Source: Chionis minor
Lineage: Eukaryota > Chordata > Aves > Charadriiformes > Chionididae
Direction of reading: 5' to 3'
DNA: 64,000 bases
NCBI GenBank assembly: GCA_013398295.1
Contig: VZSF01003002.1
Span: forward strand, 186,001 to 250,000
In this document: positions 12,401 through 27,400 of the stretch, in pieces
Layout of the letters: each line of letters starts with the position of its first letter
Position numbering within the stretch: the stretch's first letter is position 1
Notes under the pieces: generated by a model
Database searches by the model: none
The model's input: only the letters and a program-made list of their open reading frames with translations
What the model was told of the DNA's origin: nothing
Position numbers and translations under genes: made by a program

Positions 12401-15400
12401 CTAGCGGCTTTACTTTTCTTTGTGCTGTACTTTTCATTGCTCTAGGGGTTAAAATAACAGGAGGAACACACCCTTTTTTCTTGCCTTCTTTCTCACCCCT
12501 TGTCTGCTGCATTGCATAGTAACTCCTAAGCAATTTTGTTTGACTTGCTCACCCTGACTGTCACTGCCTGTGACTCCAAATGACCGGAGGTAGCTGCTTG
12601 CTTAACAGAAACCCAAGCAATTACGCCTGTTCCTCTTGATGCTTTTCTCATTATAACAATCTATGATTTCAGTAAATTGTTAAGCTTCAATGATTATAGC
12701 AATTAGAATTTTCATGGCTCTTTCTTACAGGAGTAGCTGGCTAAAATAAGTTGTTGCTTTCTTTTTTTGCATTTGTTTTCATGTGTTTTGATAGCACTTC
12801 ATCATAAGTGTTCTCTACCGAAAATGTACTGTGATTGCTCATTATTCTTCATTATAATTACGTTCTCCTTTGAATGCAGTCTGTCACACAGAAGTGAATT
12901 TACACACAAGTATTCTGCAGAGGAGAGAAAGACTTACTTATCCTAGAATCATAGAATGGTTTGGGTTGGAAGGGACCTTAAAGATCATGTAGTTCCAATC
13001 CCCCTGCCATGGGCAAGGACACCTCCCACTAGACCAGGTTGCTGAAAGCCCCATCCAACCTGGCGTTGAACACCTCCAGGGATGGGGTATCCACAACTTC
13101 TCTGGGCAACCTGTTGCAGCGTCTCACCACCCTCACAGTTCCTAATATCTGTTCTAAGTCTACCCTCTTTCAGTTTAAAGCTGTTCTCCTCGTCCTGTCA
13201 CTACGCTCCCTGATAAAGAGTCCCTCCCCATCTTCCTTGTAGGCCCCCTTTCAGATACTGGAAGGCTGCTATCAGGTCTCCCTGGAGCCTTCTCTTCCCC
13301 GGGCTGAACAGCCCCAACTCTCTCAGCCTGTCTTCAGAGGAGAGGTGCTCCAGCCCCCTGATCATCTTCGTCGCCCTCCTCTAGACCCATTCCAACAGGT
13401 CCAAGTCCTTCTTGTGCTGAGGACCCCAGAGATGGACAGAGTACTCAGGTGGAGTCTCACGAGAGCAGAGTAGAGGGGGGAGAATCACCTCTCTTGACCC
13501 TCTGGCCACACTTCTTTTGATACACACTTCTTCTGTTGGCTTTCTGGGACACAAGTGCAAATTTCTTAACTCATTCTGAGCTTCTCATCAGCCAAAACCC
13601 CCAAGTCCTTCTCCTCAGGGCTGCTGTCAATGAATTCTCTGCCCAGCCTGCATTTGTGCTTGGGATTGCCCTCATCCAGGTGCAGGACCTTGTCCTTGTC
13701 CTTGTTGAACTTCATGAGGCTGGCACGGGCCCGCTTCTCAAGCCTGTCCAGGTCCCTCTGGATGGCATCCCTTCCCTCCAGCATGTTGACTGCACCACAC
13801 AACTTGGTGTCATTAGCAAATTTGCTGAGGGTGCACTCAATCCCACTGTCCATGTCACCAGAAAAGCTGACAAAGTTGAGCAGCACCAGTCCCATTATTG
13901 CCCCCTCAGGAACGCCACTCATCACTGGTCTCTACAAAATTATGTCAATGGCAGCCCTTAATAAAAATTGCCAACTTGCAGGCATTGGGGAGAACAAGTT
14001 TAAAGGCTGTAAGTTTGGGTTCCCTTTCTGTTTATTTTGTTTTCCTGTGGTCTCTGAGCTGTTCTAGAAAATGCAAAGCTAACAGACAGAACGTCCTTGA
14101 GAGGACCATGAGCCTTTTACATGATGCTCTCCAGACATGGGAACAGCTCTGGCTTGCCAAGAGGCCAAAAGCTGATGCCTGTGGAGGGAGGCATAAGGAA
14201 AGAGCAAGCCTTTTATGGGATTTCTCTTGGTAGTAATCCCAGTTTGCCACCCGCTGTGGCTCAGGGACTTTCTACATGAATGTTTGTGACATTCAGTGTT
14301 TTTCCCTTCAGTTAAATCCTCTGGTCTCGCCTCGCACCCAGGAATGTCAGGGCATTTCCCAAATATGAGTGATTCTTTTGAGTTTTTGTGTGTGTTATCT
14401 GATGCTGTAGTGCGCATGTTTGGTCATTTTTTTCTTTGCTTGATTTGTCATAGCAGCTGTAGACATTTTTCAGTTTTTGTCGTTGTATCTACCAGCTTTG
14501 TGGAAACTTCTGATTTTAAGTAGTTCCTGGTAGCATTCTGAAATGACAGTTTCATATATAATGCTCAGTGAGCAGTCATTTTGGATGGTACTGCTCAGCT
14601 TTTCTAGCAGATTGTAAGTCATCCTGTGATACCTCTTTATATATCAACAAGATGAAGCTTTTTGATCTTTTGGATTCTTTTTCTAACAGGAGAGGTTTGG
14701 TCTATGGCATATTTCCCTGTGGCTTTTCTGCTTTTTCTGTCTCCTCTGATGGCCATGACGGAGCTAGACGAAAATTAATTAAAACCTATTAGCTATTAGC
14801 CTCTAAGGAACTAACATATTGGCAGACACAGTTAGTGATACTTGGCAGCATTTCTCAACTGTGCCTTTTTAAAATGAAAGATTCAAAAGATTCAAGGTGT
14901 TCCAGCAAGGAATGAACGGACAAAGTTGAAGTGGATGTGAAATGGCATTTGTCTTTTCCAGCATGTGAAATCCACGCATGCCACACTCTTCATAGACCAT
15001 AAAGTTCTTGCTCCCAAGCTGAGTCTACCTTTTGAACTCTGTTTCTATGCAGCTACTGGAAAAATGTTACCACTCACAGTTGTGACTCAAAACTGCCCTG
15101 GCTAGTCCCCTTCTTGTTCCGGGATGGAAAGTTTGCATTGAAAGCTGTTTGTCTTGCTTGATGTTTGGTTTTTCAGTTACTGTTTTGTACGTTTCTCCTC
15201 ACTGACTTCAGAAACTGAAGCATACGCTATATTTCTGATATATTAAAAAAGCTGGTCCTTCTGCATATATTTTTATTTTTTTTTAAAAAAAGCACATAGT
15301 AGCAGTGCAGCTTCGGGATAGGGTAGCTCCCTGAGTTACCAGGTTGCAGGTCATGAATTTTGCCCGAAGTGTACCAGTAATTTCTTAGTTTTAAGCTTCA

Positions 15401-18400
15401 TTCCTTTATAAAGCTAATCCTCAAATTATACCCACTTGTCCATGATACATAGCAAAGGGGAAGGAGGTTTGGCACTGCTCTGATCCAAAGCACAAAACCC
15501 TGTCATCTTCCCTTTTTCCTTCGCTTCTGTTCTGTCAGGCAGATAACCCGGGCTCTCTGCCCCACGCCTCTCCTTCAGACAATCCCAGCAATATGCTGCT
15601 GCGAGGGCTAACTTCTACATCTTCCCTCACAAGTCTTGTAATATAGGTAATATAGGTTCACTCCTGCCACACTTATTCAGGATTAGTCCGTTGTTGGGGT
15701 GGAAACCGTTACTTTTAAAAAAAACCTTGAAATAGTTACCAAAGCCTTAGGTTTGGAAAATGCATGGAAGTCATGCTTTGCCCTAAATGCTACTGAAATT
15801 CATTTGTGCTTACTTGACAGGTCTTCTGCTAGTATTGAATAGCTAATAAATATAAAATACAAGATTAAGACCTTCAGCTTGTGTTACCCAAAATGTTGAG
15901 ACCATCATAATGAAGTATGAAAGCAGTGCTATTTTGTATTAGCTTTATTTGTCGATACGTTATTCGTGCTCAGCTCTTAAGAACATAAATTACTTCTGGT
16001 TATTCTCTTTCAGCTGTTGAGTATTAGGGCCATTATTTAATTCTGCAATGTTAACTGCAGATGGCTAAGCTGTCTGCCATCCTCTGCTGGTTTTAAAGCT
16101 TGGTGATGCTGCAGTGAATGTGGGAAGAGAAAAACGGGAAACCAAAACCCAGAGTGACTAATAATTACAATTTAATATGTGTGTGAGCAAAGAGCAACAG
16201 CTGAGGAGGTGTTCTCTTTACCACATTCTACGTCTGCCTAAAACAACTTAATTCAGGCGGTGAAAAACTTTGCACTTTCTCACATCGAATAGAAAAACAA
16301 ACTTAATGAAGGTGAAAAATGGCTCGAGAGTTTATGCTGCTGGAGCTGTAGATTAATAGTAATAACTCGAGAGGAGGCATGTGTGGACATGACATGCTGG
16401 TTAGTAAAGCTGAAGGTCAGTCCTCAGCATGGTATGTCCAGTGGAGATGTTACTGTAATAAGGATGGCGCTGCAAGCCGGGAAGCCTGGCATTGCAGTTA
16501 CCTCTGCCCTACAAGGAACTGCGTGGACGTACTGGAAGTCTCTCCTGGTAGACGGGGTGGTATGTTGAGTCATGGTGTTAATTATAGCTCCTGGATGAAC
16601 TGCTCAGGTCATAGTGTTCAGCTTGTGAAAACATTGGTTTCAGCTAGCACGGGCAGATGGCTAAGACAGATGCAAAGGCTGGCATTTGCCTTTACCCTAA
16701 GGATTTTTGATGGATTTCAGTGACAGATGACATGAACTGACTGTTGGTGCTGGGAAACTGGTACTCTGAAGGTAAATATGGTGGTGCAGCATTTTAGACT
16801 CATAGAATTGTTTAAGTTGGAAAAGACTTTTATGATCATCGAGTCCAACCATAAACCTGACACTGTCAAGTACACCACCAAACCATGTCCCTAAGTACCA
16901 CATCAACCCGTCTTCTAAATACCTCCAGGGATGGCAACTCCACCACTTCCCTGGGCAGCCTGTTCCAATGCTTGACAACTCTTTTGGTGAAGGCATTTTT
17001 CCTAATATCCAACCTAAACCTCCCCTGGTGCAACTTGAGGCCATTGCCTCTTGTCCTATCACCTGTTACTTGGGAGAAGGGACTGACCCCCACCTCGCTA
17101 CAAGCTCCTTTCAGGTAGTTCTAGAGAGCGATAAGGTCTCCCCTCAGCCTCCTTTTCTCCAGGCTAAACCACCCTAATTCCCTCAGCCGCTCCTCATAGG
17201 ACTCGTTCTCTAGACCCTTCACCAGCTTCATTGCCCTTCTCTGGACACGCTCCAGAATCTCGATGTCCTCCTTGTAATGAGGGACCCAAAACTGAACACA
17301 GTATTCAAGGTGGGGCTTCACCAGTGCTGAGTACAGGGGGACAATCACTTCCCCAGTCCTGCTGGCCACGCTTTTCCTGATACAAGCCAGGATGAAATGT
17401 CAGAAAAAACAGAGATCAGCCTCATATATTTTTACATATTTGAAGTTTGAATCTGTTCCTTAAGCAATGGATGAGGAGTACATGCACGCTTAGTTATAAT
17501 TTGCTTGCAATTGCCTGATAACACTCCATTGTGCATCCCCTTTCCAATGGTTTGATTTCCAGCAGTATAAATATTATTCTGCCCAAACACTTTCATGTGT
17601 TAGAACTGAATAACTTCAGAGTTGTGAAGTTCACTGTGCATACATCCAAAAGGAAGGACAATTTTGAGCATGGTGGGCCTGATATTGGCTCATCAGTCTT
17701 GAAAAGATGGTTCTTTTCAGAGTGAGTCTCTCAGAGACAATAGGTGTGCAGCCGCTAGTATTAAGTAGCTGACCTTTTTTAATATACCTAAATTAGAAAT
17801 GGGTATATAAATGTAAATGCTGTTATATGAAATACATTAGTGCAAATGCATCTTTAATGTGTTGAGTTGGAGACAGTATATTTACCATAATGAAGTATAT
17901 ATGCTGTATATATACACAGGGTGCACATTTGAAGAATGACCAATAGTATACCGTATCTCGTGTAACACAAATTCACTAGAGCTCTTATGAGCTTCTCATA
18001 TGTGGTACCATTTTGGTTTTCCTGTCTGTGTAGGATTCAAAAAATCGTAGTGGGGCAGGAAGAGATGGCTGTTGTAAGGAGGATCAAATATCTGTACACA
18101 GAAGAAGTAATTTCTTGTTTTACACAAAGCATGGCTTTGTTCGGTAATGTTTGTAACTAGCAGGAAGAAAATACAATAGTTTTTTTAAATATTACTTAGA
18201 ATAGGAAAGTGCTATAGTTAAATATTGCTCTCCCTTTCTACAAATTCTGTCACTATGCTTGTATGGCTGATAATAAGTTGTGTGGGAAGGTGCTGCTTAC
18301 CTGTTTATTCCAGTTATATTCATTTCCTTATGGAGAGATGGAATGTGAACCTTCTCTTTTTGCGGAGACCAAAGCATTTTTTGGACATGTTTATACTAGA

Positions 18401-21400
18401 ATAAATTTATATTGAAGTATACGAAACAGCTAGAGTTGCCTTTTTGCTTGCCCTGTTTAAACTCACACTGCATAAGCTTAATCATGCTTTTTGTGGCAAA
18501 GACTAAAGGTTGAAATTTTTAGGAGCATTCAGAATTCACCTGGCCTTTATAACAGTGGTTTCAAGATGGTTTTCCATCTTTTTTTTAACAGAAACAGAAG
18601 TTAGAGCAGTGCTGGACACATGTGAAAATCCTACCCTAATGTGCATCTTTATTATGGAAAAGATTTATAACTTCTTTCAAATTGCCTTAGGAGACCAACT
18701 CAACACGGAAAGTATTTTGTTGCTTAAGAGATAAACAACTGCACCAACCAGAACCCAAGAGTGTTTTTAATTTCAATAAAGAGAGAGGCAAAAGGTCAAT
18801 TAGCGCTTTAAAAGGTTGGTGCAGAAATCAGCGCAGGGCACTGCAAGTTCACGCATATTTTGCAGCAGAACTTCTAGTTGTTCTGTATTTTGCCTGTGAG
18901 GACCGTGTCATAGCATCTGTGTTAAATGTAATTAAAGTGATATCACCCTTACCTGTGCAGGAAGGGGAATAATGCACTGCGATTACTTATCCCCCCACCC
19001 CCTCCCATGTAACCCGATGGGGCATGTGGCCTCCCGACAGCAGCGATGACGCAGTGATATTTCATGAGACTTGGCATGAGTAGGTTGCCAAGCAGCAGCT
19101 GCTTTTGCCAAGCACCTTGTTTGGAGCCCTGACTGCTCGGCACGTCTATTTGTGGCATGGAGCAAAACGCTCAGCGGGGCTGGCCGGCCACCCAGCCTTC
19201 TCTGTAAGAGTCCCCATCTGCCTCTGGCAGCCACCGGCACGGGCAGCTGGATTTGAAAGCTCTCCAGAGAAAGCAGCGTGTGAGCAGGGCGGCAGCTGTC
19301 CATCAGGACTGATAAAGCAACGTGGCTATTTTTGCTGTTGTTTTCCGAAGCTGCACTGGGACGCTTCTCCTCCCCTCTTCTGCTGTTTCCTGTAGCACCT
19401 TCCCCGCCATCAGCTTTGCCTTCTCATAAGACCCTCAGTGTGCCAGAAGGAGCCTCTGTCTTGTCCTTCTTACATACCTTTTCCAGTTAAATACTCAATT
19501 TCTCCCTTCACTCTTCTCCTTATCACTGCTTCCTTAACAGCAGGATGGTAGGTTATGTCCCAGCTCCCAAGGAATGCCCTTGGGAAGCTGCTGCTGCAAA
19601 TCAGCAACTCCCGACACGCTTCTCGCTCCCTGTGGATGGCTTCACCTCAGAGTAACTTAGAATTCCCTAATGAAAATGCCATGTATTTTTAACAGCATAT
19701 TTCAGATCTTGGCAGCACGCCTCCAGCAAAATGACAGAAAAGAGAAAGAAGGCCAGCTGCTCTGGATTTGTGGACTACCAGACCTTCACAGTAGAAACTA
19801 TGTTTTGCTTCAGTAGCAGAAAGGCCCCTTGTAGACTCCTGACAAGCTCCTTTCTTGCCTAATGGAAAACAAATTGGGACTAATGCCACTGGCAGCAATG
19901 GCAATGGGCCATGAGAACCAGGGAGCTTCTACTTACTGCACATATGTAGTCCTGTTACCTTGTAGGACTATTTGTTCAAAAAAGTTGAGAAGATTAAAAC
20001 AGGCTGCTTGGATGGGCATCTTATTGCGCTGACTTGCTGCACGACTTGCTTTGCTACAGCCATGCAAAAGACTGCACAGTAGCAAGCCAGAAAATCAAGC
20101 CCGGGGGCGGATATTTTCCTTTTGACCACAGAAGACACAAAGTAGCAGAGATGGTTTCCAGCCACCTTGGTAACCTCTGAATTTCAGGTTCCTGCAAGGA
20201 CTGAAGTAGTCCACTGGGAGAAGGAAGCACTTAAGGGCTCTCTGATTTGCAGCAGTAGCCTCCCGAGAGAATTCCCTGCAATCTGAGACAAAATACAATA
20301 AAACAATTGAGGGAGCATCAGTGATAAGAGGCAGACTGGCTTGCAGTTTCTTGTCTTGGCTTGGTGCACCTGTACTAGTCCTGGATGAATGAGCATGGTT
20401 AATCAGTCTCCCTGAAGTTTTTCATACCCGCAAAAGCCCACCATTGACCCGTGCAGGAGATGTTGGGAAGCAGGATGGAGAAGAGCCGGCATCACCATGC
20501 GTGTATCTCCGTTAGCAAACAGCGCTCAGTTTCATCGCTGGTGCTCCAGCGGACACAGAAACCTTTTCTAAAATCCAGCGCTGTTTCCTGAAACGGTGCT
20601 CTGGCAAGATTGTCATGGCCTCAGGCTACAACCTGAGCATTGCTTGGTCTGGAACTTTGCTCCATGACGGATAAAAATAGGGTTTGAGCGCCAGCCAAGT
20701 CATGTCAGTGGTGAGGGTGCAGCCTCCTTACCGTGCTCCACCTTGTGACTCCTGGTAGCTCTGGTGAAAGATGGATAATGACGCCTACGGATGGGTAAAT
20801 TAACAGGGTCATGCTGCCTGGGTCCTACCTACCGTGATGTCCTGTGGTGCAGGGGAGTAGCTTGCCCAGGGGTTGCTCCCTGCTGAGGGGAGGTGAAGGA
20901 AACCTGACCAAACCCATCCCAGAAATATGGCCCGTTTGGTTTTGCCGTGCAGCAGCAGACATGTAGTTGGCCAGGCTGCGGGAAGAGCTGCGAGCCCAGG
21001 CCTGCGTGGAGAGTGGCGTGCGTGCGGCTGTACGCCTACGGAGAGAGTCATCCCAACTCCTGGTGGGAGGTTTGGCTTTAAACCGGCATAAACCCGACCC
21101 TCTGCAGTAGGTCCTAGGAAGGTGATGGCATGTTAAGAAGTAGTAGCCTTAACTGGACTTTCTGTCACATCCCTTGTCATTTTCTAGTCCTAATTTCTCT
21201 ATTTTTCGCTCTAGTTATTGTCTTCCTGTCCTCCTCTGCCTTCTCATGCTGCCTTGCAGGCTAGCAGATTCTTTAGATACCAAGGCGCTGTGTGTCACGA
21301 GCACAAATTTCACGTGTTTTTGCAGCTCAGTCGGTTGCTAACATGGCTGAGTCAGTTCAATACAGGAGATAGTTACTGGGGATGGCTTCCCAAAACCCTG

Positions 21401-24400
21401 CTTTATCTGCAGTTACGAGTCACTGGAAGCCCAGCAGCCCATGTCTGCTGCACGCGCTGCTCTTCAAGCAGGGAGAGCTTGCAGGAGTGTAATTACGAGC
21501 TGCAGATCTGCAGCTGATCAACTCTGCCTTCTCTAATAAGTGGTGTGCACAGCAGTTTGGTGGTTTGTTTTTTTTTTTTTAATAGAATGTAGCCATGAAA
21601 TAATTGCAACATTAGGAGGGCATTCTGTGGTGAAGGAATGATTAATTTTATTCTTTCTTCCTGGTCTTGCTGTCTGAGTTCCCTAATATCCACAGTAAAT
21701 TACTTTGGTAAGTGTTCTTACATTAGATAATTGTCCTAAATGCAGCACACCACTGGAAATCAAGCTTTGTTTTTCCTCCTTCGTATATTGCCCATTACAG
21801 CATACCTGGCAGTTCAGTTAATGGCCTGTGAAGCACAACAGAAACAAAACTCTTCATCTGTACCTACCCGCTCTCTGAACTGTTGACAAGAAGAAAGATG
21901 TCTATAGTTAAATTTGTCACGTATGACTTACAAGACACATGTGGAACATTACAGGCCATTTTTACAATATAATTAATACACTGCAGCGTTAAAGCAATGC
22001 TTACCTAATGACAGAAGTCTTCTCGTCGTCCTTTCCACTGGTGGTTTGCCCACGATAAAATATTATTGGCATACACCCCCACCCCCTCCCCACAGCAGAA
22101 AGTAGCTGCGGACAAGCTTGGTGGCAAACATATTTGCTCACCCAGGTTACTCACACCACAGCTCTTCTGGGTGGCTTCTGTGAGCAGCCGGCAGCAAAGC
22201 CCCTTTCCAGCATCCGAGTTTGCAGGAGGGCCTGGCAGGGGAATGTGCTCCTGCGCTCGCAGCCAGCATCAGTAAATCACAGCGTGACGGGCTCACCGCC
22301 CCGCCGCTGAACTTTTAACTTGAAGCTCTAGCAGGGCGCTGAGTAGCTCCGGCTACATGACACGGAGCCGGGAAAGTAAATCACTTCGCTGGGAACAAGG
22401 GGAAGTCCAGCATATTGTTTTGCAGACTTTGCATACGGCTTCTTTGCAGTATAAGCGTAGAATATATCCACCCGGGAAAGCAATCAGAAGGAGATGGACT
22501 TCCAGCGCAGAGCTCACCCTTACCCCATCCCGGAGGATGAAGAGGTTGCGTACAAGGTCGCTCCTGATGCTCACAACTCCGCAGAAAATGAAGGCGAGAA
22601 ACCGGTGTCAAAATTGCAACGTAGGCACAGTGACATAAAACTCTACAAAGAGTTCTGTGACTTTTATGCAAAATTGTAAGTTCATTCTGTTCAGCTTCAG
22701 GGTGTAACTATAGTGACATTATTGGCGTCTTGTACATATTTATTTTATTATCTGAGCTCTGGGAGGGCTGTGCAAGTCATTCTGTAATGCAACCTTTGCC
22801 ACTGTTCTGCTTGATGCTTTGCCAGTTGTAATCACCAACTAAAATTTGAGCTGTTGCTTTAAATTTCATCGTTAATTGCATCAGAAATTTTCATCAGCAG
22901 TTGGAATTTGTCTAGTAGTCTCTCTGACTTTAGGTTGTTTGCCTGTTGTTTTGGGCAAATGGATAAACCACTTCACTAATGCAGAAGCATTGTGTACATC
23001 ACTGTTTTTACATATATGATGTGTTTCAGATCGAAGTGAAGGACTTTTGCATGCTGAGGAGGCAAGCTTTATGCTTTCATTTGGTTTTGAATTTTGTCAT
23101 GTTTTCGCTTGGATTACACTTTGTGTCTGACAGCACTTTAAATAATGTTTTAAGTTTAACATCCTTAGTGCTCGAGAACCGTTGGGGTGATGACGAAAGA
23201 TCCCAGTTCCTGTTGTGATTATTTTTCATTTAGATTGATAAGGAAGATGGGTGAAGTGTCTGAGGGGTTTTTTTCCGCCACAGACAGCGTACACAATCCA
23301 TGGAGACCATCAATGAGCTTTATACTTAACCACAGTTTATATATATAATCCCTGCAGTTTGCCTGTAGGCTTGTTTGCTGGGATAGTATGGGATAGACCA
23401 TTGTCCATCTGATCTCCTTTTGAAATTTGCCCACTTGCCATGAATGTTTGGGTAGCAGTTCCTGTTTTCCTCTTCTGCAAAGATGTCTAGAGAGAAAAAA
23501 AAAAAAAAAAGCCAGCTAATAATAACTGGTCAGATGTGACCTTGCTGAGGGCCCTTCTGTGAGACAGTGTAAGAAATAGATAAAGCACATTCCTTTTTGA
23601 GCCACGTGCTAGGTGTTTGCTTGCTCCCTGGGATGCTGCGCAAGGAAGGAATTCAGTTCCTATTGAACCTGGTGGGAGCCAAGAGGCTTTACCCCGTGGG
23701 GGGACAGGTCTGGCATCTCGCAGAGGACTGAGGGCTCTGCGCTGACAGGCGCAGCGTGGTAGCCCTTTTCTGTGTCGAAATGTGTACATGCGTGCACACA
23801 CGTTTAAAATAATGTCCGTTGTTTAATAAGCTTCCAGATGGGCGTTCGAGTCAGTGGTGTTGTCCACTGTGGTCAGATTTTAATGAAACTAGGCCGTTGC
23901 CCTGTATTTGCTCCCTGCGGCAGGGCAGAGAGGTGATGCTGAAAGGCATAGCTTTGAGAGTCTAGATAGGAGTAAGAAAATGCTTGCAAAGGAAAAACCC
24001 AGCCAGCCTTTTTCTGTCACGGGAGCCTTCATTAACCGAAACACAGCTGTACTGTCTGTTGCAGATGTAGACATGATCCTAGCGAAGTAGCTAATTCCTC
24101 TGACATTTTGCAGCCACTGTGCTGTCATTTTATGGTCACGAGCCTTTGAGAAATAACCAAGGTTGCAATTGGAGTAAATTTTTGCATTCCTGGCATGGGG
24201 TTGCCAGCTTGTTTTGGCTTGCCTGTGGGTCGCAGTGGGGCAGCCAGAGCATTCCCATCCTTCCCCTTGGCCCTGAACCCACGCTGGCACGCCGTGAGCT
24301 GACCTCCCTGAGATGAACCCTAACAAACCAACCAAAACTTCCATGACTTCAAACTAAATTGGTAAAATCACTTCAAGCTATGCAAAGCTTATATAAGGAA

Positions 24401-27400
24401 TAATTGTTTACCTGTTCTGGTTTTCAGTACTATCATCTGCCAGATTAGATGCCATATGCTCTTTCACATTGCTTATTCAGAGCTTTTGAACAAATGCTGC
24501 TACATACATTGTAGGATTAGGAATTATTTTGGAATTACCATTTATGTTTTCCCAACTGATGCCAGTCCTCAATTGTTGTTAATATTTGCCCCTGTTTTCT
24601 GTAATTCTAATGTTTTTCATCATTTTTATAGTACTTCCTTGAATTGCCTGCCTTTTCTTATCATAAAAAGCCTGTAAATGTATCTGTAGTAACAACATTT
24701 CCGTTTGGTTTTTTGAATTAATAGTTATTAGAGTACACTGCGGAGTTTTTGTTTCTGGAGTTTGGAAGTAGGGGGAAATGGCAGTTTTGTTTCTGAGGGG
24801 GTGCCAAGAGTCATTAAGTCCGTTGAAAAACTTGTGTTGAGCAGCCTAACATTAGGCTTTGAGGGAAAAAAAAAAAAGAGACCCACAACTGGTGGTGTTG
24901 CTGATTTGGGCTAATTTTCTTTCTGTTTCTTTTTTTTTTTTTTTTTTTTTTTTTTATGACAGCAACATGGCAAACGCGCTTGCAAATGCCATCTGCGAGC
25001 GCTGCAGAGGTGGCTTTGCGCCTGCTGAAAAAATCGTCAACAGCAATGGTGAGCTGTACCACGAGCAGTGCTTCGTCTGCGCCCAGTGCTTTCAGCAGTT
25101 CCCCGAGGGGCTCTTCTACGAGGTGAGTCCCCGTCTCACCCCCGGCCTTTGCCTTTTGCCTTCCTTCTCATAGAAGAAGCAACTACAGGCAGATCGGTAG
25201 CTTAGAAAGTTCGATGGTAAAAATGGGTCTCCGAAGGGGTAAGCCCAACAGAGGGAGAAAAAAGCAGAAATGTTTCTATGCCAATAGAACGTCTGTGTGT
25301 ATAACTTTCTTTAAATGTGTAGCCTCATTTTATCAGAACTAAGAAAAGAACTGCTGGAGATTTCTCTCTCAGTGCAGACTTTTTCCCCTGAAATCTGCAC
25401 AGGCAATCTATATATCATACCACAAATATAGAGAAAGTGTACTTTTTAGAGGAGAACAGTCATTTAGAAGGAAACCCCAACACGCTGCAGTACACAGGGG
25501 GCTTATTGCTGAGCTGAGTGAGGCCAGCATGGCATGTGAAAAGTTGCTTGTAGAGATGACCTGTAAGTCAGCGTACTCGGATCGGGGTGTGCAGGCAGCC
25601 CAAACCCCTCAGTCATCTCAAGTCCAAAGTGACTTCAGTGAAAGCTTTATACTAGCTCATAAAATAAGAAATGACTGGTATAAGGAAGGGTAGGTGATGT
25701 GAGACAGGGAATTACTGTCTGAGAGATCAGGTCCCGCTCACGCAGCTTGTATACTCCAACATTCTTAACAGTAGTGGTTACAGGATTTATGTCATACTGT
25801 GATCTGAAAAGGAAGGTAAGCACTGTGTTAAAAGCACAGTGTGGTGTGCTCTCATACAGTGTGCCGTCCTTGCAGCGAGAGCATAACAGTTTATCTTCCA
25901 CACTAGTATTTCTAATTTTACGGAACCAAGTTGATGAGGCCAGGCTGAGCGAGGAGTGTGGATTGGAAAAGAGACTGGCAGAGGGCATTGCTGGGGTTTG
26001 CTTTCTCTCACCTTGTTTGAGGATCAAAAGGCTTCTCAGTGCTGTAGGGATAGTGTTGCACAAATTGCGGTAAATGAGCCACTAGTGTTCCATAAGACAT
26101 CAAAAGGTGAGCTGCAAGGCAGTAGCAATTAAAAAAGCAACAAAACAAAACACCGCCTAGATACTTATACATTACATTACAATTGTGAGTATATACTGAG
26201 CTGTTGCCTGCTTGCAGGCATGGTGAGGAGTCCTGACGTGTTAAGACCTGAGTGATAACATAAAGTGATACAAAGGTTTTAAAACCAAAATATTTTTAAC
26301 TGTGTTAATAAAATTATCTCAAAACAAAAAAATGTATTTTCTATAGATAATGAGTACTTTATTCAGCCTTTTTCTGACTCAAAAAACAGTGGGACAATCC
26401 AGGGGCCTCTTTCAGAAAGCTGAATGGTCCTTTGTTTGAGATAAAAGTTTGAGAAATCCTGCTCTAGGCAGCCTGTATCTCCTCGAGGATGGAGGACGAC
26501 CACAATGGAAAGAAAATCTTATGTTTGCGCCTTATCCAGGAATATTACAATGTCTCTGTTGTTCACAATGGCCATATCTGAATGTCCTTGGCAGGGGCAA
26601 GTATCCTGGTGGTATTTAGATATATGGGATGTAGGCATTTTCTTTCCTAGTGCTACCTTGTTAACATTCATATTCATGTTGGTCTTTGAGCACTCTCTTA
26701 ACTGCAAAGCAGTTCTCCCCATTAAAGACAGTAAGTCTGAAGTGAGTGTCAATATATTGTCCTGGGAATGAAAATAGCCTCATGTACTAAGCATGTTTTG
26801 GTTAACGTTCCTAGGGGTTTTTTTCAGGCTGTGTAGACGCTTTGTTCTTGAGAAATGTTACACAGGGAGTGGAAAGTTTCAGTTAAGAATAGACACTTTT
26901 TGCCACAGCTGTTACAGAGGTAAAATGATTGTGATGAGAATTTAAAAAACACATTAGGACTTGTGTGTGGCTTGAATTCACATCACTCTTCTGCCTCTAG
27001 CCTTTCTAGTGTCTACCATGAGATCTTTCAGTTTCTCTCCGCACCAACAAGTCTGTCTGCTGCTGTTGAAGAGAGGTACTTTTCGGTCTGTTTAAGCCCT
27101 CTGACAGCCTTCAGGTGGCGACTCCTAAATCTTACCCAGCCTTCCTCCCCCATCTATACTGGCATCTGCCCTGGACAACTTCTAGAGAGTGGAGAAGTTA
27201 GTGGACATCCGTGCTCTCTCAACCCTCATGCCTTTGGGGTTGTTTCAGCTGGAAAATCTGCAGCAGGGCATTCTCCTCTCTCTCTGTGCCCTTTAGGGTG
27301 TCCACTCATGTCCCATGCTGCCAGAATGGCTGTCACTTAACACTGAAGTGGTCAGTGAGATGATTGCAGTGGAAGCCCCAGCAGGTTTCCTGGTGGTGCT

